From JASGJS01 sp047601185 (GTDB lineage: Bacteria; Pseudomonadota; Gammaproteobacteria; JAURND01), in NCBI GenBank assembly GCA_047601185.1, contig JASGJS010000001.1, forward strand, positions 682,001 through 746,000: a stretch of 64,000 bases of DNA. Direction: 5' to 3'. The position numbers were made by a program, and so were the translations under genes. Positions 8,179 through 19,751 of the stretch are shown in pieces (within the stretch, counting starts at the first letter, position 1; each line of letters opens with the position of its first letter). A model generated the notes under the pieces. That model was given only the letters and a program-made list of their open reading frames with translations. It was not told where the DNA came from and made no database searches.

Positions 8179-9927
8179 TCACATACTCTCAGGCGTAGAC
8201 ACTCCTAACATCATCAACCCATTCGCCAAAACCTGCCGCGTGGCAATAATCAAATTCAATCGCGCATTCCGCAACGGCGCATCTTCAACCAAAAAAGATA
8301 AAGCATTATAATAGATATGAAAATAATTCGCTAATTCCTGGAGATAATGCGCCAACACCGCAGGTTCATAACTGGTAGCGGCCAATTCCACTTTTTCAGG
8401 ATAGCAAGACAGCGAGCGCATCAAATCGAGTTCTTGTGGCTCGTTCAGTAAGGTTAAATCACCGGCGGCAGCATCCCATCGCCAACCTTTTTGTTCGAGT
8501 TGTCTTAATACACTGCATACCCGCGCATGCGCATATTGAATGTAATAAACGGGGTTATCACTGGATTGAGATTTGGCCAATTCCAAATCAAAATCTAAGT
8601 GCTGTTCGCGTCTACGCATAATGTAAAAGAAACGCGCCGCATCATTGCCGACCTCCTCCCGTAATTCGCGCAGGGTGACAAATTCTCCCCCCCGTGTAGA
8701 CATTGAGACGCGAGTTTTACCGCGATATAAAATGGCAAATTGCACCAATAGCACATGAAGTTTTTTAACATCCATGCCCAATGCGATGATCAACGCGCGC
8801 AGACGAGGCGCATAACCATGATGATCAGCCCCATACACATCGAGCAGTTGGGTAAAGCCGCGTTTTAATTTATTGAGATGATAGCCCACGTCAGAAGCAA
8901 AATACGTCGGTTGGCCATTGTCTCTAACCACCACGCGATCTTTTTCATCACCGAATTCAGTGGCGCGGAACCAAACAGCCCCTTCATTTTCATAAAGCAG
9001 GCCGCCTGCTTGTAAGGTGGCAATGCCTTCTGCAATATCTCCCGTTTTGTCGAGTTCGCTTTCTAAAAACCAGTTCTGACAGGTCACGCCAAACTGTTCT
9101 AGATCCTCTTGAATATCTCCCAAAATACTGTCTAATCCATATTGAAACACGATGTTATATTCGGGCGCCCCTAATAAAGCTTCAGCACGTAAAATTAATG
9201 CATCGATATAAGCTTCTTCCTGTGCCTCATCATCGGTGGGCAAGTCTTTAAAAATCTCAGCTTGCGGACGATAAAAACGATCCAAATAAGTCACTTTTAA
9301 TTGTTGGGCAATTTCGCGCATATAATCGCCCTTATAACCGCGGCGGGGAAAGGGTAGGGTTTCACCCAATAATTCTAAGTAGCGTAGCCATAAACTCACG
9401 GCCAAAATACGCATTTGTCGGCCAGCATCATTGACGTAATATTCTCGGTGGACACGATAGCCCGCAGCATCTAACACATTGGCTAAGCTGGCACTATACG
9501 CCGCTAATCGCCCGTGGCCGACATGCAAAGGACCCGTCGGATTCGCAGAGACAATTTCAATATGGATGGGTTGTGCTTGGCCGAGCTCAGAGCAGCCATA
9601 GTTGGGGCCTGCATTCAACACTTCGGAGACTACTTGCCGAATTTGGGTAGTTTCGAGTTTGAAATTAATAAAGCCAGGCTTGGCAATGCTGACTGTTGCT
9701 ACCCCGCTAATCGACGGTAAAGCTTGTTGAATCATTTCTGCCAGCAACAGGGGATTTTTTTGACAAGGTTTAGCCAATAACATGGCGATATTACAGGCGT
9801 AATCGCCATGTTGCGGATCGCGCGTGCGTTCAACCTGCACATCTATGTCTATGGAAGCGGGTAATTGATGCTGTTGCTGTAAATGCAAAAGAGCGGTTGT
9901 GATTGCAGTTTTTATCGGTTGTTTCAT
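8179..9927 (-). CDS. argS: Arginine--tRNA ligase
   Basis: Class I aminoacyl-tRNA synthetase charging tRNA-Arg, 582 residues. It has the N-terminal Arg-tRNA-synthetase additional domain, the ATP-binding HIGH-type motif SANPTGPLHVGHGR (HVGH at 135-138), a VNDAGRQM segment and, in place of KMSKS, KTRVSMSTRGG, which is normal for ArgS. The C-terminal DALR anticodon-binding domain begins near NPVYYIQYAHAR. The start chosen (9927) overlaps the hemF stop by four bases. An upstream in-frame extension of 25 codons runs inside hemF and has no homology to the family. Confidence 0.97.
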   Translation of the reverse strand: MKQPIKTAITTALLHLQQQHQLPASIDIDVQVERTRDPQHGDYACNIAMLLAKPCQKNPLLLAEMIQQALPSISGVATVSIAKPGFINFKLETTQIRQVVSEVLNAGPNYGCSELGQAQPIHIEIVSANPTGPLHVGHGRLAAYSASLANVLDAAGYRVHREYYVNDAGRQMRILAVSLWLRYLELLGETLPFPRRGYKGDYMREIAQQLKVTYLDRFYRPQAEIFKDLPTDDEAQEEAYIDALILRAEALLGAPEYNIVFQYGLDSILGDIQEDLEQFGVTCQNWFLESELDKTGDIAEGIATLQAGGLLYENEGAVWFRATEFGDEKDRVVVRDNGQPTYFASDVGYHLNKLKRGFTQLLDVYGADHHGYAPRLRALIIALGMDVKKLHVLLVQFAILYRGKTRVSMSTRGGEFVTLRELREEVGNDAARFFYIMRRREQHLDFDLELAKSQSSDNPVYYIQYAHARVCSVLRQLEQKGWRWDAAAGDLTLLNEPQELDLMRSLSCYPEKVELAATSYEPAVLAHYLQELANYFHIYYNALSFLVEDAPLRNARLNLIIATRQVLANGLMMLGVSTPESM

Positions 9928-10823
9928 GCGGGTATCCAATCTTGAGCCACTAAAAATTTTTCGTATAAACGAGCTTCTTCGGTATTGGCTTGCGGTTGCC
10001 AATCATATTGCCAATTCACCATCGGCGGTAAAGAAACCAAAATGGATTCGGTTCGCCCGCCAAATTGTAATCCAAATAAAGTGCCGCGGTCATGGATTAA
10101 ATTAAATTCTACGTAACGACCCCGGCGATATAACTGAAATTGTCGCTGCGCTTCTCCATAAGGATGATTGACCCGTTTTTGCAAAATAGGCAAATAAGCG
10201 GGCAGAAAATGATCGCCAACACTGCGTGCAAAAGTGAAGCTGTCTTCCCAATTCGTCAATTTAAAATCATCAAAAAAAAGCCCGCCAACGCCGCGGGGTT
10301 CTTGACGATGCTTTAAGAAAAAATACTGGTCTGCATTCTGTTTAAATTGTGGATAAAGGTGAGGGCCAAAAGGATCACAGGCCATTTTGGCCGTTTGATG
10401 GAAGTGCTGGCAGTCTTCCTCGAATCCATAATAAGGCGTTAAATCAAAGCCGCCCCCAAGCCACCAGGTCGCCGCCGCTTCCGCATAAAAACAGCGTAAA
10501 TTAAAATGGCAGGTGGGTGCATAAGGATTGCGAGGATGCACAATCAACGATACACCTAACGCTTCAAATGTAGAGCCGGCTAATTGTGGATGGCGCTGTG
10601 TCGCAGCGGGGGGCAATTGATTGCCCCGCACATGCGAAAAATTAACGCCCGCTCTTTCAATCACTGCGCCATTTTCTAAAACATGGGTGTGGCCAAGGCT
10701 TTTTTCTCGTTGCCAAGGTTCCTTATGAAAAGGATGTTGTGGATCAAGCTTTTCAAGCGCTGCGCAGAACTGTGCTTGTAAATGTAATAAATAGGCTTTA
10801 AATGCAGCAATGTCAGGTGTCAT
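9924..10823 (-). CDS. hemF: Oxygen-dependent coproporphyrinogen III oxidase
   Basis: Converts coproporphyrinogen III to protoporphyrinogen IX with O2 in haem synthesis. The ATG at 10823 gives 299 residues, the same length as E. coli HemF. Conserved blocks include GVNFSHVRG, GVSLIVHPRNPYAPT, WWLGGGFDLTPYYGFEED with its metal/catalytic histidines nearby, YFFLKHR and RGLLF-type GGLFFDDF, and RRGRYVEFNLIHDRGTLFGL. A GTG four codons upstream is also in frame. The gene overlaps argS by four bases. Its presence indicates oxygen-dependent haem synthesis. Confidence 0.96.
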   Translation of the reverse strand: MTPDIAAFKAYLLHLQAQFCAALEKLDPQHPFHKEPWQREKSLGHTHVLENGAVIERAGVNFSHVRGNQLPPAATQRHPQLAGSTFEALGVSLIVHPRNPYAPTCHFNLRCFYAEAAATWWLGGGFDLTPYYGFEEDCQHFHQTAKMACDPFGPHLYPQFKQNADQYFFLKHRQEPRGVGGLFFDDFKLTNWEDSFTFARSVGDHFLPAYLPILQKRVNHPYGEAQRQFQLYRRGRYVEFNLIHDRGTLFGLQFGGRTESILVSLPPMVNWQYDWQPQANTEEARLYEKFLVAQDWIPA

Positions 10824-10862
10824 ACTTGTGTTCACAGAGATCGAAATCCCACAAAAATTTGA

Positions 10863-10912
10863 GGTGGTGCCTTCTCCCCTCGTGGGAGAAGGTGCCGATA
10901 GGCGGATGAGGG
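10863..10912. repeat. Palindromic repeat around CCTTCTCCC/GGGAGAAGG
   Basis: Between gyrB and hemF on the minus strand. A 9-bp stem CCTTCTCCC/GGGAGAAGG is followed by GTGCCGATAGGCGGATGAGG, a type of extragenic repeat seen widely in bacteria. It shares the stem with family A but not the flanks, so it is probably a different lineage. It may stall or end transcription after gyrB. Confidence 0.65.
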
Positions 10913-10952
10913 GGATTTAAAAGATTTTTTAGCGCATGAAAATAAATCCTGA

Positions 10953-13445
<2,493 letters not shown>

Positions 13446-13552
13446 TCAATCTCGTTTAGTTTAACATGAAAGGATAGAAAAGGGTTGTGCTAAATGACCA
13501 ATACTGTGTAAAATGCTCGCCTTTATTCAGATAAAAATTTGAGGAATCCGTA

Positions 13553-14257
13553 ATGGCAGATAAATTTGAGCTTACCGCTGAGCCCAGACAAGAATCCGGC
13601 AAAGGTGCGATCCGTCGCCTCCGTCGTCTTGCTGATAAAGTGCCAGCCATTGTGTATGGTGCTGGAAAAGCGCCACTGCCCATCAGCCTTAGCCATAATA
13701 GTTTTAATAATGCACTGAAAAATCAGGCTTTTTATTCCCATATTTTAACATTAAAACTGGGTAACAGCCAGGAAAAAGTGGTGTTAAAAGCCCTACAACG
13801 TCACCCCAGCAAGCCGCGTATTTTGCATGCCGACTTCTTGCGGATATTGGCCAATGAAAAATTGACCATGTTGGTACCTTTGCAGTTTATCAACGAAGAA
13901 ACCGCTCCTGGCATCAAGCTAGAGGGGGGCGTGTTAACTCGTTTATTGAACGAAGTGGAAGTGCGTTGCTTACCTGCTGACTTGCCTGAAGGCATTGAGG
14001 TCGATCTTGCTGAAGTTGGGCTGGATCAATACGTTCATTTGTCTCAATTGAAGTTGCCCGCCGGTGTAGAATTGGTGGCACTAGCCCATGAAGATGACAA
14101 ACCTGTCGCCCATATTCATCAGATGCAAGAGTTGAAAGAGCCTGAGCCTGAAGTGGAAGCCTCAGCAGAAGTGCCTTTAGTCGGTGAAGAAGGTGAAGAA
14201 GGTGAAGGGGCTGAAAGTGCTGAAGGGGAAGAGGAATCTAAGCCCAGCGAGGAATAA
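13553..14257 (+). CDS. rplY: 50S ribosomal protein L25 (long, Ctc form)
   Basis: Binds 5S rRNA in the large subunit. The 234-residue form has the N-terminal L25 domain (FELTAEPRQESGKGAIRRLR, VPAIVYG), the C-terminal TL5/Ctc beta domain (VPLQFINEETAPGIKLEGGV) and an acidic, disordered Glu/Gly/Ser-rich tail of about 35 residues. GAGGAA lies eight bases before the ATG. It is followed by pth, the usual partner, with the pth start only four bases after its stop codon. It is divergent from gyrB. Confidence 0.96.
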   Translation: MADKFELTAEPRQESGKGAIRRLRRLADKVPAIVYGAGKAPLPISLSHNSFNNALKNQAFYSHILTLKLGNSQEKVVLKALQRHPSKPRILHADFLRILANEKLTMLVPLQFINEETAPGIKLEGGVLTRLLNEVEVRCLPADLPEGIEVDLAEVGLDQYVHLSQLKLPAGVELVALAHEDDKPVAHIHQMQELKEPEPEVEASAEVPLVGEEGEEGEGAESAEGEEESKPSEE

Positions 14258-14261
14258 GTGT

Positions 14262-14846
14262 GTGGCGATCAAGCTGATCGTTGGCCTAGGGAATCCAGGC
14301 AAAGATTATACCCAAACCCGTCATAATGCCGGGGCTTGGTTTGTCGAGCACTTGGCAGCCCAATGTTCTGCCACTTGGCGCACTGAAAGCAAATTTCAGG
14401 GTCAAGTGGCCACTTTTTCACTCAATCAACATTCCATCTGGTTATTATTTCCCACCACCTTTATGAACGCCAGCGGCCAAGCCGTTCGCGCATTTAGCCA
14501 ATTTTATCAAATTCCTCCAGACGCCATCCTCATCGCGCATGATGAGCTTGATTTTTCCCCGGGCACCGTTCGCTTGAAGGAACAAGGCGGCCACGGTGGC
14601 CATAATGGGCTGCGCAGCATCACCCAACACCTCCAAACCGATCACTACAACCGCCTGCGCATCGGCATTGGCCATCCCGGCCATCGCGATCGCGTCCATG
14701 ACTACGTACTCAGCCGCCCAAGTCAAGCGGATTATTCCCGGATTCTAGACAGTTTTATAAAAGTGGATAATGTCCTGCCCGAGTTTTTATTGGGAGACAG
14801 ACAAAAGGCAATTCAGTTGCTGCATTCTGCGGAAAATGAAAGCTGA
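14262..14846 (+). CDS. pth: Peptidyl-tRNA hydrolase
   Basis: Releases tRNA from peptidyl-tRNA that drops off the ribosome. From a GTG start it has 194 residues, with IVGLGNPG at 6-13 and the catalytic His21 in TRHNAG, then FMNASGQAV and the DELDFSPGTVRLK and GGHGGHNGLRSI blocks, all standard. The GTG follows rplY by four bases, with GAGGAA seven bases upstream. A longer in-frame extension reads through the acidic tail of rplY in another frame and is not credible. Confidence 0.96.
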   Translation: MAIKLIVGLGNPGKDYTQTRHNAGAWFVEHLAAQCSATWRTESKFQGQVATFSLNQHSIWLLFPTTFMNASGQAVRAFSQFYQIPPDAILIAHDELDFSPGTVRLKEQGGHGGHNGLRSITQHLQTDHYNRLRIGIGHPGHRDRVHDYVLSRPSQADYSRILDSFIKVDNVLPEFLLGDRQKAIQLLHSAENES

Positions 14847-14925
14847 GTTTATCATATAGCTTCATGTTCAGAGTTAAGGGAAGCCGGGGTAGTATTTAAT
14901 CGAAATCACATAACAGGGGATTCGT

Positions 14926-16728
14926 ATGGCTGATGAAAAGAAAAAAGAAGAAAAGGCTAAGAGCTTGGTGCTTGACAAGCTCAGGGAAATTGTTCAAACC
15001 GAACAAAAATATAAAAGCCAAGACATAAAAAAAATGGCTACCCTCCAAGCACAAAATTTAACTAAGCCAGAAGAAGAATTATTTGAGATACTTAAAAAAC
15101 CTTATATAACAATTAGCGAAGAACAAGACTTATCAATAGAAGGAATAACGACTCATATTCAACAGCGGGAAGAGGATTCGGACGAGGCTCCTTCTGCAAC
15201 TATTATCTACACGTGGTTGATGGCCTCCCCCCAAGTTACAGACCAATACAGGAGAAAACCACTACGAGTCTCAAACGATGCATTACTGGCAACAATAGAA
15301 TACATCTGTATTTGGTTAGGAACGAGAGATTTTGATGTTCGCCGAAAGATTGTCGAAAGTTTTCCTATGTTCAATGTGCTGGTTTGTTCGGTTGTTCGTG
15401 AAGATCAAGACATACTGTTAGCCTCTCGAAAAGCTTCTATTGCCAGATTCCCCGACTATAAACTTTTACTCAACGATATTAAAAAGGGCCTCATTTATTT
15501 AAGTAAGCATCATAATTATAAATTTTGCACTGAGCAACTCGAAAAAATTTTAAGAAAAGTAGATAAGCATGCTAACCCTGTCCCCTATGAGAAAATTACA
15601 ATCTTATTGCGGGCTTTGCTCGTGCAAATGCGGGAAAAACCAAAGAGTGAAAATGAGCAGCTATCCATTTTTAATTTAATGCGGACCTCTGAATTAATCG
15701 ATCGGAATTTAGCTGACTGCTTTAGAAATAAGAACCACAATCAGGAAAAAAGAAAGGGTATAGACAAACTATCGAAAGTGAGAACTTATTATTTAATTGA
15801 AACCCAAATAAAAATGCCAGAGGCAGCCGAAGATTTTTCTGATCAAATACCAGCCTTAATTCGATGTCAAGGAGCTTTATGGCTATGTGTAGAGGATAAT
15901 AATAAAAAAATTCACACTATAAAGTTACCCATAGACCAGCAGGACATAAGTCCTCTTAACTTTGAAACAAAGCCTAATAAGGCCGAGACTGTGCCAGAGG
16001 AATGGGGGCAGTGGATTAGATTGCACAGTGTGCAGGCTGTACAAAGCGAGGCAGCCGAAACTGAGCGCGCAAAGCAACAGTGGGAATTAGATCGCCAAAC
16101 ATTATACAGTGGCATATATGTCGCAGTTAAGAAAATATCTGACTGTTCAATGACTGACTTAATTAAGAAGGAAGCCAAACCGTATCATAAAGCTAAATGT
16201 TCGGCTTTAGCGGAGAGTAAATCACAACAGCAATTGTCATTGCTGGACTTTTCAAGTGCTTCATTAGGCTCTGTTTCATCCAGCTCAATGACTCATTCCC
16301 CTACACGGATGAAAAAAAGTTACTCAGTTCCACCCGGTGGCCGTGGGCCTAGTACTCCTCCAGCTTCGTCATATCTAAAGAAGCAGCTAATACATAGTCA
16401 ATCGGAGCAGGATTATGGTAGAGGTCGAACTGTCTCAACACCGGTTAGGACGCCAGTACAATCACCACCTCCTCAGCGATTGGTATTCGTGAAGAAACCA
16501 TTGAATAAGATTCCAGAAGTTAAGAAAAAAGTCATCGTAGGACAGTCACAGTCACTATCATCACCTGTTTCTGAATCTGCACCACAGAGCATTGATTCAT
16601 CACCGCTCACATCTACGCCAGTATCCCCTTTCGCGGAGTCAAAGCCACTCCCCCCCCCCATTACAAGATCCACCTTCTTCACCTCCCGTTACAATGTCTT
16701 CAGGCCAGGCTCCTCACACGTTCCCTGA
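14926..16728 (+). CDS. Orphan Ser/Pro-rich protein, probable secreted effector, frame broken at a C10 tract
   Basis: Not a recognised family. It encodes 600 residues as read: a charged, Lys/Glu-rich N-terminus (1-60), a mixed helical region to about 430, then a low-complexity Ser/Pro/Gln-rich tail. AGGGGA precedes the ATG. At 16650-16659 a run of ten C occurs in codons for Pro. After it the frame closes within 22 codons, while the +1 frame stays open for another ~215 codons with the same Ser/Pro-rich style, then two hydrophobic segments. With nine C the whole would be one 793-residue protein anchored at its C-terminus. No signal peptide is present, and the size, lack of relatives known to me and C-terminal membrane helices fit effectors injected by a type IV system, but this is inference. 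Confidence 0.7.
   Translation: MADEKKKEEKAKSLVLDKLREIVQTEQKYKSQDIKKMATLQAQNLTKPEEELFEILKKPYITISEEQDLSIEGITTHIQQREEDSDEAPSATIIYTWLMASPQVTDQYRRKPLRVSNDALLATIEYICIWLGTRDFDVRRKIVESFPMFNVLVCSVVREDQDILLASRKASIARFPDYKLLLNDIKKGLIYLSKHHNYKFCTEQLEKILRKVDKHANPVPYEKITILLRALLVQMREKPKSENEQLSIFNLMRTSELIDRNLADCFRNKNHNQEKRKGIDKLSKVRTYYLIETQIKMPEAAEDFSDQIPALIRCQGALWLCVEDNNKKIHTIKLPIDQQDISPLNFETKPNKAETVPEEWGQWIRLHSVQAVQSEAAETERAKQQWELDRQTLYSGIYVAVKKISDCSMTDLIKKEAKPYHKAKCSALAESKSQQQLSLLDFSSASLGSVSSSSMTHSPTRMKKSYSVPPGGRGPSTPPASSYLKKQLIHSQSEQDYGRGRTVSTPVRTPVQSPPPQRLVFVKKPLNKIPEVKKKVIVGQSQSLSSPVSESAPQSIDSSPLTSTPVSPFAESKPLPPPITRSTFFTSRYNVFRPGSSHVP
16650..16659. repeat. Homopolymer C10 tract inside a coding region
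   Basis: Ten consecutive C. Loss of one C (or gain of two) would join the frame of the gene starting at 14926 to the downstream frame ending at 17308. Tracts of this length slip readily in replication and are the classic basis of phase variation. A sequencing length error would look the same. Confidence 0.9.
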
Positions 16729-17308
16729 TGGCTCATTAGCTCCAAATCTTGCAGCGGTTTCTTCTAGTGAGCCTATCCCGCAACGCTCACAGCAAAATTT
16801 ATCTAAAGCAGTCTCAGCTGTAAGCCGGAACTTATCTACACCTCCTGAACAGTGGACAGCCGCAACTGATCCCATGGTCCCGGTCCCCACTGAAGGGTCC
16901 CCTTCTTTCGCTGAGCCAGAACAAAAAGTGGCAGCTCGCAGATTTAATCTATTTCCCTGTGTATCCAAAAAAACCCAACGACGCATTGCCTATGGAACAG
17001 GAGCCACTTTATTGACAGCAGCTTTGGGCGGAGTCGCTTGGGGTGGATTAGAATTGGCCAGTGCCAGTCCTTTTAACGATCATACGGCGCGAGTCGCAGT
17101 GGATGGAACCTTAAAATTTTTGACAGAAACGATGCCACACTGGGTGCAAATGCATCTGGACTTTGCGATGCCAATGATCGCAATTGTGGCAGTGGTCACG
17201 CTGGCTTTGATGACGATCAGTTTGAATTATCTCTTAGGTCAGTGCTTGAATCGGGGAGAAGAGAATGAAGCCTTACTCTCACCTCGAGCCCCTTCTCCTG
17301 TCGAATAG
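16694..17308 (+). CDS. C-terminal part of the orphan effector-like gene (membrane anchor), +1 frame
   Basis: The open frame that continues after the C10 tract. The first ATG inside it is at 16694 (204 residues), but no good ribosome-binding site precedes it, so it is more likely the distal half of the preceding gene than a gene of its own. It is Ser/Pro-rich to about residue 65, then basic, with FNLFPCVSKKTQRR, then hydrophobic segments TGATLLTAALGGVAWGGLEL and MPMIAIVAVVTLALMTISLN, ending in a short acidic tail. Two membrane helices near the C-terminus would anchor the fused protein, for example in a host or bacterial membrane. Confidence 0.6.
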   Translation: MSSGQAPHTFPDGSLAPNLAAVSSSEPIPQRSQQNLSKAVSAVSRNLSTPPEQWTAATDPMVPVPTEGSPSFAEPEQKVAARRFNLFPCVSKKTQRRIAYGTGATLLTAALGGVAWGGLELASASPFNDHTARVAVDGTLKFLTETMPHWVQMHLDFAMPMIAIVAVVTLALMTISLNYLLGQCLNRGEENEALLSPRAPSPVE

Positions 17309-17370
17309 CTGAGTTTTCTGACCGAAACGCCACCAATCGAATCGCAAAAATGTTTGAGAAGGCTTGCTGT

Positions 17371-17395
17371 TGGGAGCGCGGGCTGCTAGCCCGCT
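17371..17395. repeat. Short palindromic repeat, family B
   Basis: Hairpin core GCGGGCTGCTAGCCCGC between the effector-like gene and sodC. Single-hairpin copy of the family; it may serve as transcription end for the upstream gene. Confidence 0.85.
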
Positions 17396-17482
17396 AACAA
17401 CTTAAGCATGGCGCTTTAACCCCAACTTATGCATAATACTTGTTCGTTTTTAACACCACATTTATTTTAACTGGAATCCCTT

Positions 17483-18019
17483 ATGGAATATAAAAAATCT
17501 AAATTATTTGTCCTGACTTTCACTGCCCTTATGAGTGGAATGCTGTTTGCAGCGCCGGCTCAGGCAATGCTCAATCAAGCCGTGGCGAATGTCATGCCTA
17601 CGGCGGGCAATCAAGTAAAGGGGCAGGTCACTTTTACGCCAGTTAAAAATGGGGTAAAAATTGTTGCCGATTTTACAGGGCTGACACCTGGTTTACACGG
17701 CTTCCATGTGCATGAAAAAGGTGATTGCAGTGCGCCCGATGCGCAATCTGCAGGCGGACATTATAATCCTACTCATCTGCCACATGGTGCTCCGCAAGCT
17801 AAACAACGTCACGAAGGAGATTTGGGCAATGTCATGGCGGACGCTAAAGGCCAAGCGCATTATGAGCGGATTGATGCTGTGATTCAGCTGAGTGGGCCGG
17901 ATTCTATCGTGGGTCGCAGTGTGATCGTTCATGCCAGCACAGATGATTTACATTCTCAGCCGGCTGGAAACTCTGGCGCGCGAGTGGCTTGTGGGGTGAT
18001 TGAAGAGGCGGGCAATTAA
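17483..18019 (+). CDS. sodC: Periplasmic Cu/Zn superoxide dismutase
   Basis: Dismutates superoxide in the periplasm, protecting against host or environmental oxidants. It has 178 residues with a Sec signal peptide ending AAPAQA (residue ~28). The metal-binding core is present: GFHVHEKGDC with the copper/bridging histidines, GGHYNP, HEGDLGN, then VIVHAS and the C-terminal GNSGARVACGVI with the active-site Arg and disulfide Cys. The stop codon overlaps the gpmI start by one base (TAATG), an unusual pairing that puts a defence enzyme and a glycolytic enzyme in one transcript. Confidence 0.95.
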   Translation: MEYKKSKLFVLTFTALMSGMLFAAPAQAMLNQAVANVMPTAGNQVKGQVTFTPVKNGVKIVADFTGLTPGLHGFHVHEKGDCSAPDAQSAGGHYNPTHLPHGAPQAKQRHEGDLGNVMADAKGQAHYERIDAVIQLSGPDSIVGRSVIVHASTDDLHSQPAGNSGARVACGVIEEAGN

Positions 18020-19572
18020 TGGTAAAGCACACCGAACACAGTCCATTAGTCCTAATTATTTTAGATGGTTGGGGATACAGCCAGGATCCTGCGCATAACG
18101 CGATTGCAGCGGCTAAAACCCCATTTTGGCATTCGTTGTGGCAGCAGTATCCGCATACTTTAGCGGTTGCTTCCGGGTTAGCGGTGGGGTTGCCCAAAGA
18201 TCAAATGGGCAATTCTGAAGTGGGTCATCTGCATATGGGCGCGGGTCGACAAGTTCCCCAAGATTTAACTCAGATTGACTTAGCGATTGAAAGCGGAGAG
18301 TTTCAGAAAAATTCTGTCATCACGCAAGCGTTGTCAAAAGTAAAATCTTCAGATCGCAGCTTACATATTTTAGGATTATTGTCCCCCGGTGGTGTGCACA
18401 GTCATCAAGCCCATATCATGGCGCTGATTCAACTCGCGGCAGAACAAGGTTTAAAAAAAGTATATCTGCATGCGTTTTTAGATGGTCGCGATACACCGCC
18501 TAAATCGGCACAAGCTTCGTTAACCTTGGTGGAACAGTTATATCAAGATTTAGGCTGTGGACAAATCGCCTCCCTTACCGGTCGTTATTATGCGATGGAC
18601 AGAGACAAACGCTGGGAGCGCACTCAGCGTGCCTATGATCTGCTCACCTTAGGTCAGAGTGATTTTACAGCGGCGACCGCTTCAGCAGGGTTGCAAGCGG
18701 CTTATACACGAAATGAAACCGATGAATTTGTGCAACCTACCGCGATTCATGCAGCCGATCAAACGCCGATTACGATAGAAGATGGCGATACCGTGATCTT
18801 TATGAATTTTCGAGCGGATCGCGCCAGACAACTCACGCGCGCTTTAACCGATCCCCACTTTAAAGATTTCCCACGCACGCGATGGCCTCAATTGGCAGAA
18901 ATGGTCACTTTAACGCAATACGCCGAAGATATCGCCGCAACCGTTGCTTTCCCGCCGATCACTTTAACCAATAACGTTGGCGAATATGTGTCTAAGTGCG
19001 GATACAAACAACTGCGTATTGCCGAAACCGAGAAATATGCGCACGTGACATTTTTCTTCAATGGAGGAGAAGAACAACCTTATCCCAATGAAGATCGAAA
19101 ACTGATTCCTTCCCCCAAAGTCGCGACCTATGATCTACAACCCGAAATGAGCGCCGTAACCTTAACCGACGCCCTCATCATCGCCATTGAAAGCCAACAA
19201 TACGACTTAATTGTTTGTAATTTTGCCAATCCCGATATGGTCGGCCACACCGGTAATTTCGATGCGACAACTCAGGCCATCGAAGTGATTGACCACTGCT
19301 TACAACGTATCGTCAAAGCTTTGCAAACCTGCCAAGGTGAAGCAGTAATCACCGCTGATCATGGCAATGCCGAATGTATGTACAACCCCGCAACCGGCCA
19401 ACCTCACACCGCCCACACCACTAATTTAGTCCCTGTCATTTATGTCGGCCGACCTGCAACGCCTGTGACTGAAGAAGGCGTTTTGTATGATATTGGACCC
19501 ACGGTTCTCTATTTAATGGGGTTAGAAAAACCAGCAGAGATGACAGGAAGGGCGTTGTTTAAATTAAATTAA
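18019..19572 (+). CDS. gpmI: 2,3-bisphosphoglycerate-independent phosphoglycerate mutase
   Basis: Interconverts 3- and 2-phosphoglycerate with two Mn ions, 517 residues. It has the N-terminal metal motif LIILDGWGY, the phospho-Ser loop MGNSEVGHL (Ser66), the phosphoglycerate-binding loop HAFLDGRDTPP and RYYAMDRDKRW, and the second metal site NFANPDMVGHTG and TADHGNAE. Length and motifs are complete. It is co-transcribed with sodC. It supplies the glycolysis step between pgk and the later enzymes, complementing tkt-gap-pgk-pyk elsewhere in the window. Confidence 0.97.
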   Translation: MVKHTEHSPLVLIILDGWGYSQDPAHNAIAAAKTPFWHSLWQQYPHTLAVASGLAVGLPKDQMGNSEVGHLHMGAGRQVPQDLTQIDLAIESGEFQKNSVITQALSKVKSSDRSLHILGLLSPGGVHSHQAHIMALIQLAAEQGLKKVYLHAFLDGRDTPPKSAQASLTLVEQLYQDLGCGQIASLTGRYYAMDRDKRWERTQRAYDLLTLGQSDFTAATASAGLQAAYTRNETDEFVQPTAIHAADQTPITIEDGDTVIFMNFRADRARQLTRALTDPHFKDFPRTRWPQLAEMVTLTQYAEDIAATVAFPPITLTNNVGEYVSKCGYKQLRIAETEKYAHVTFFFNGGEEQPYPNEDRKLIPSPKVATYDLQPEMSAVTLTDALIIAIESQQYDLIVCNFANPDMVGHTGNFDATTQAIEVIDHCLQRIVKALQTCQGEAVITADHGNAECMYNPATGQPHTAHTTNLVPVIYVGRPATPVTEEGVLYDIGPTVLYLMGLEKPAEMTGRALFKLN

Positions 19573-19630
19573 TATGTATGATGTTAGAATTCGTTCTTAC
19601 AGCACTCAAGGAAGTTGGTGGCCCCATGAA

Positions 19631-19722
19631 GTTCGAAGTGGCGAGCTGTTGCCTTCTCCCACAAAAAAAGGGGAGAAGGCACCACACCAAAACTTTTAAG
19701 GGTTTCCTCTTAGTTCACCGCC
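19631..19722. repeat. Palindromic interspersed repeat, family A (copy 2, reverse orientation)
   Basis: Contains CCTTCTCCC, an A-run and GGGAGAAGG, with the flank AAAACTTTTAAGGGTTTCCT that matches in reverse the flank of the copy at 1386. It lies just after gpmI. The left part AAGTGGCGAGCTGTTGCC is the same outer arm seen at 1418, but here the opposite arm has diverged, so only the inner stem remains fully paired. Confidence 0.75.
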
Positions 19723-19751
19723 ATTGAAAGTAAAGGCTTAGGAGCCAAACT

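Noticed and set aside
7742..8182. 146-codon minus-strand ORF over the start of the DUF945 gene
   Set aside because: It overlaps a real gene in another frame and covers a repeat; composition is not protein-like.
9928..10002. 25-codon extension of argS
   Set aside because: It overlaps hemF and is not part of ArgS; the ATGA overlap at 9924-9927 is the better start.
14184..14261. Upstream extension of pth
   Set aside because: It lies inside the acidic tail of rplY in another frame and adds only Lys-rich residues; the GTG at 14262 has a good ribosome-binding site.
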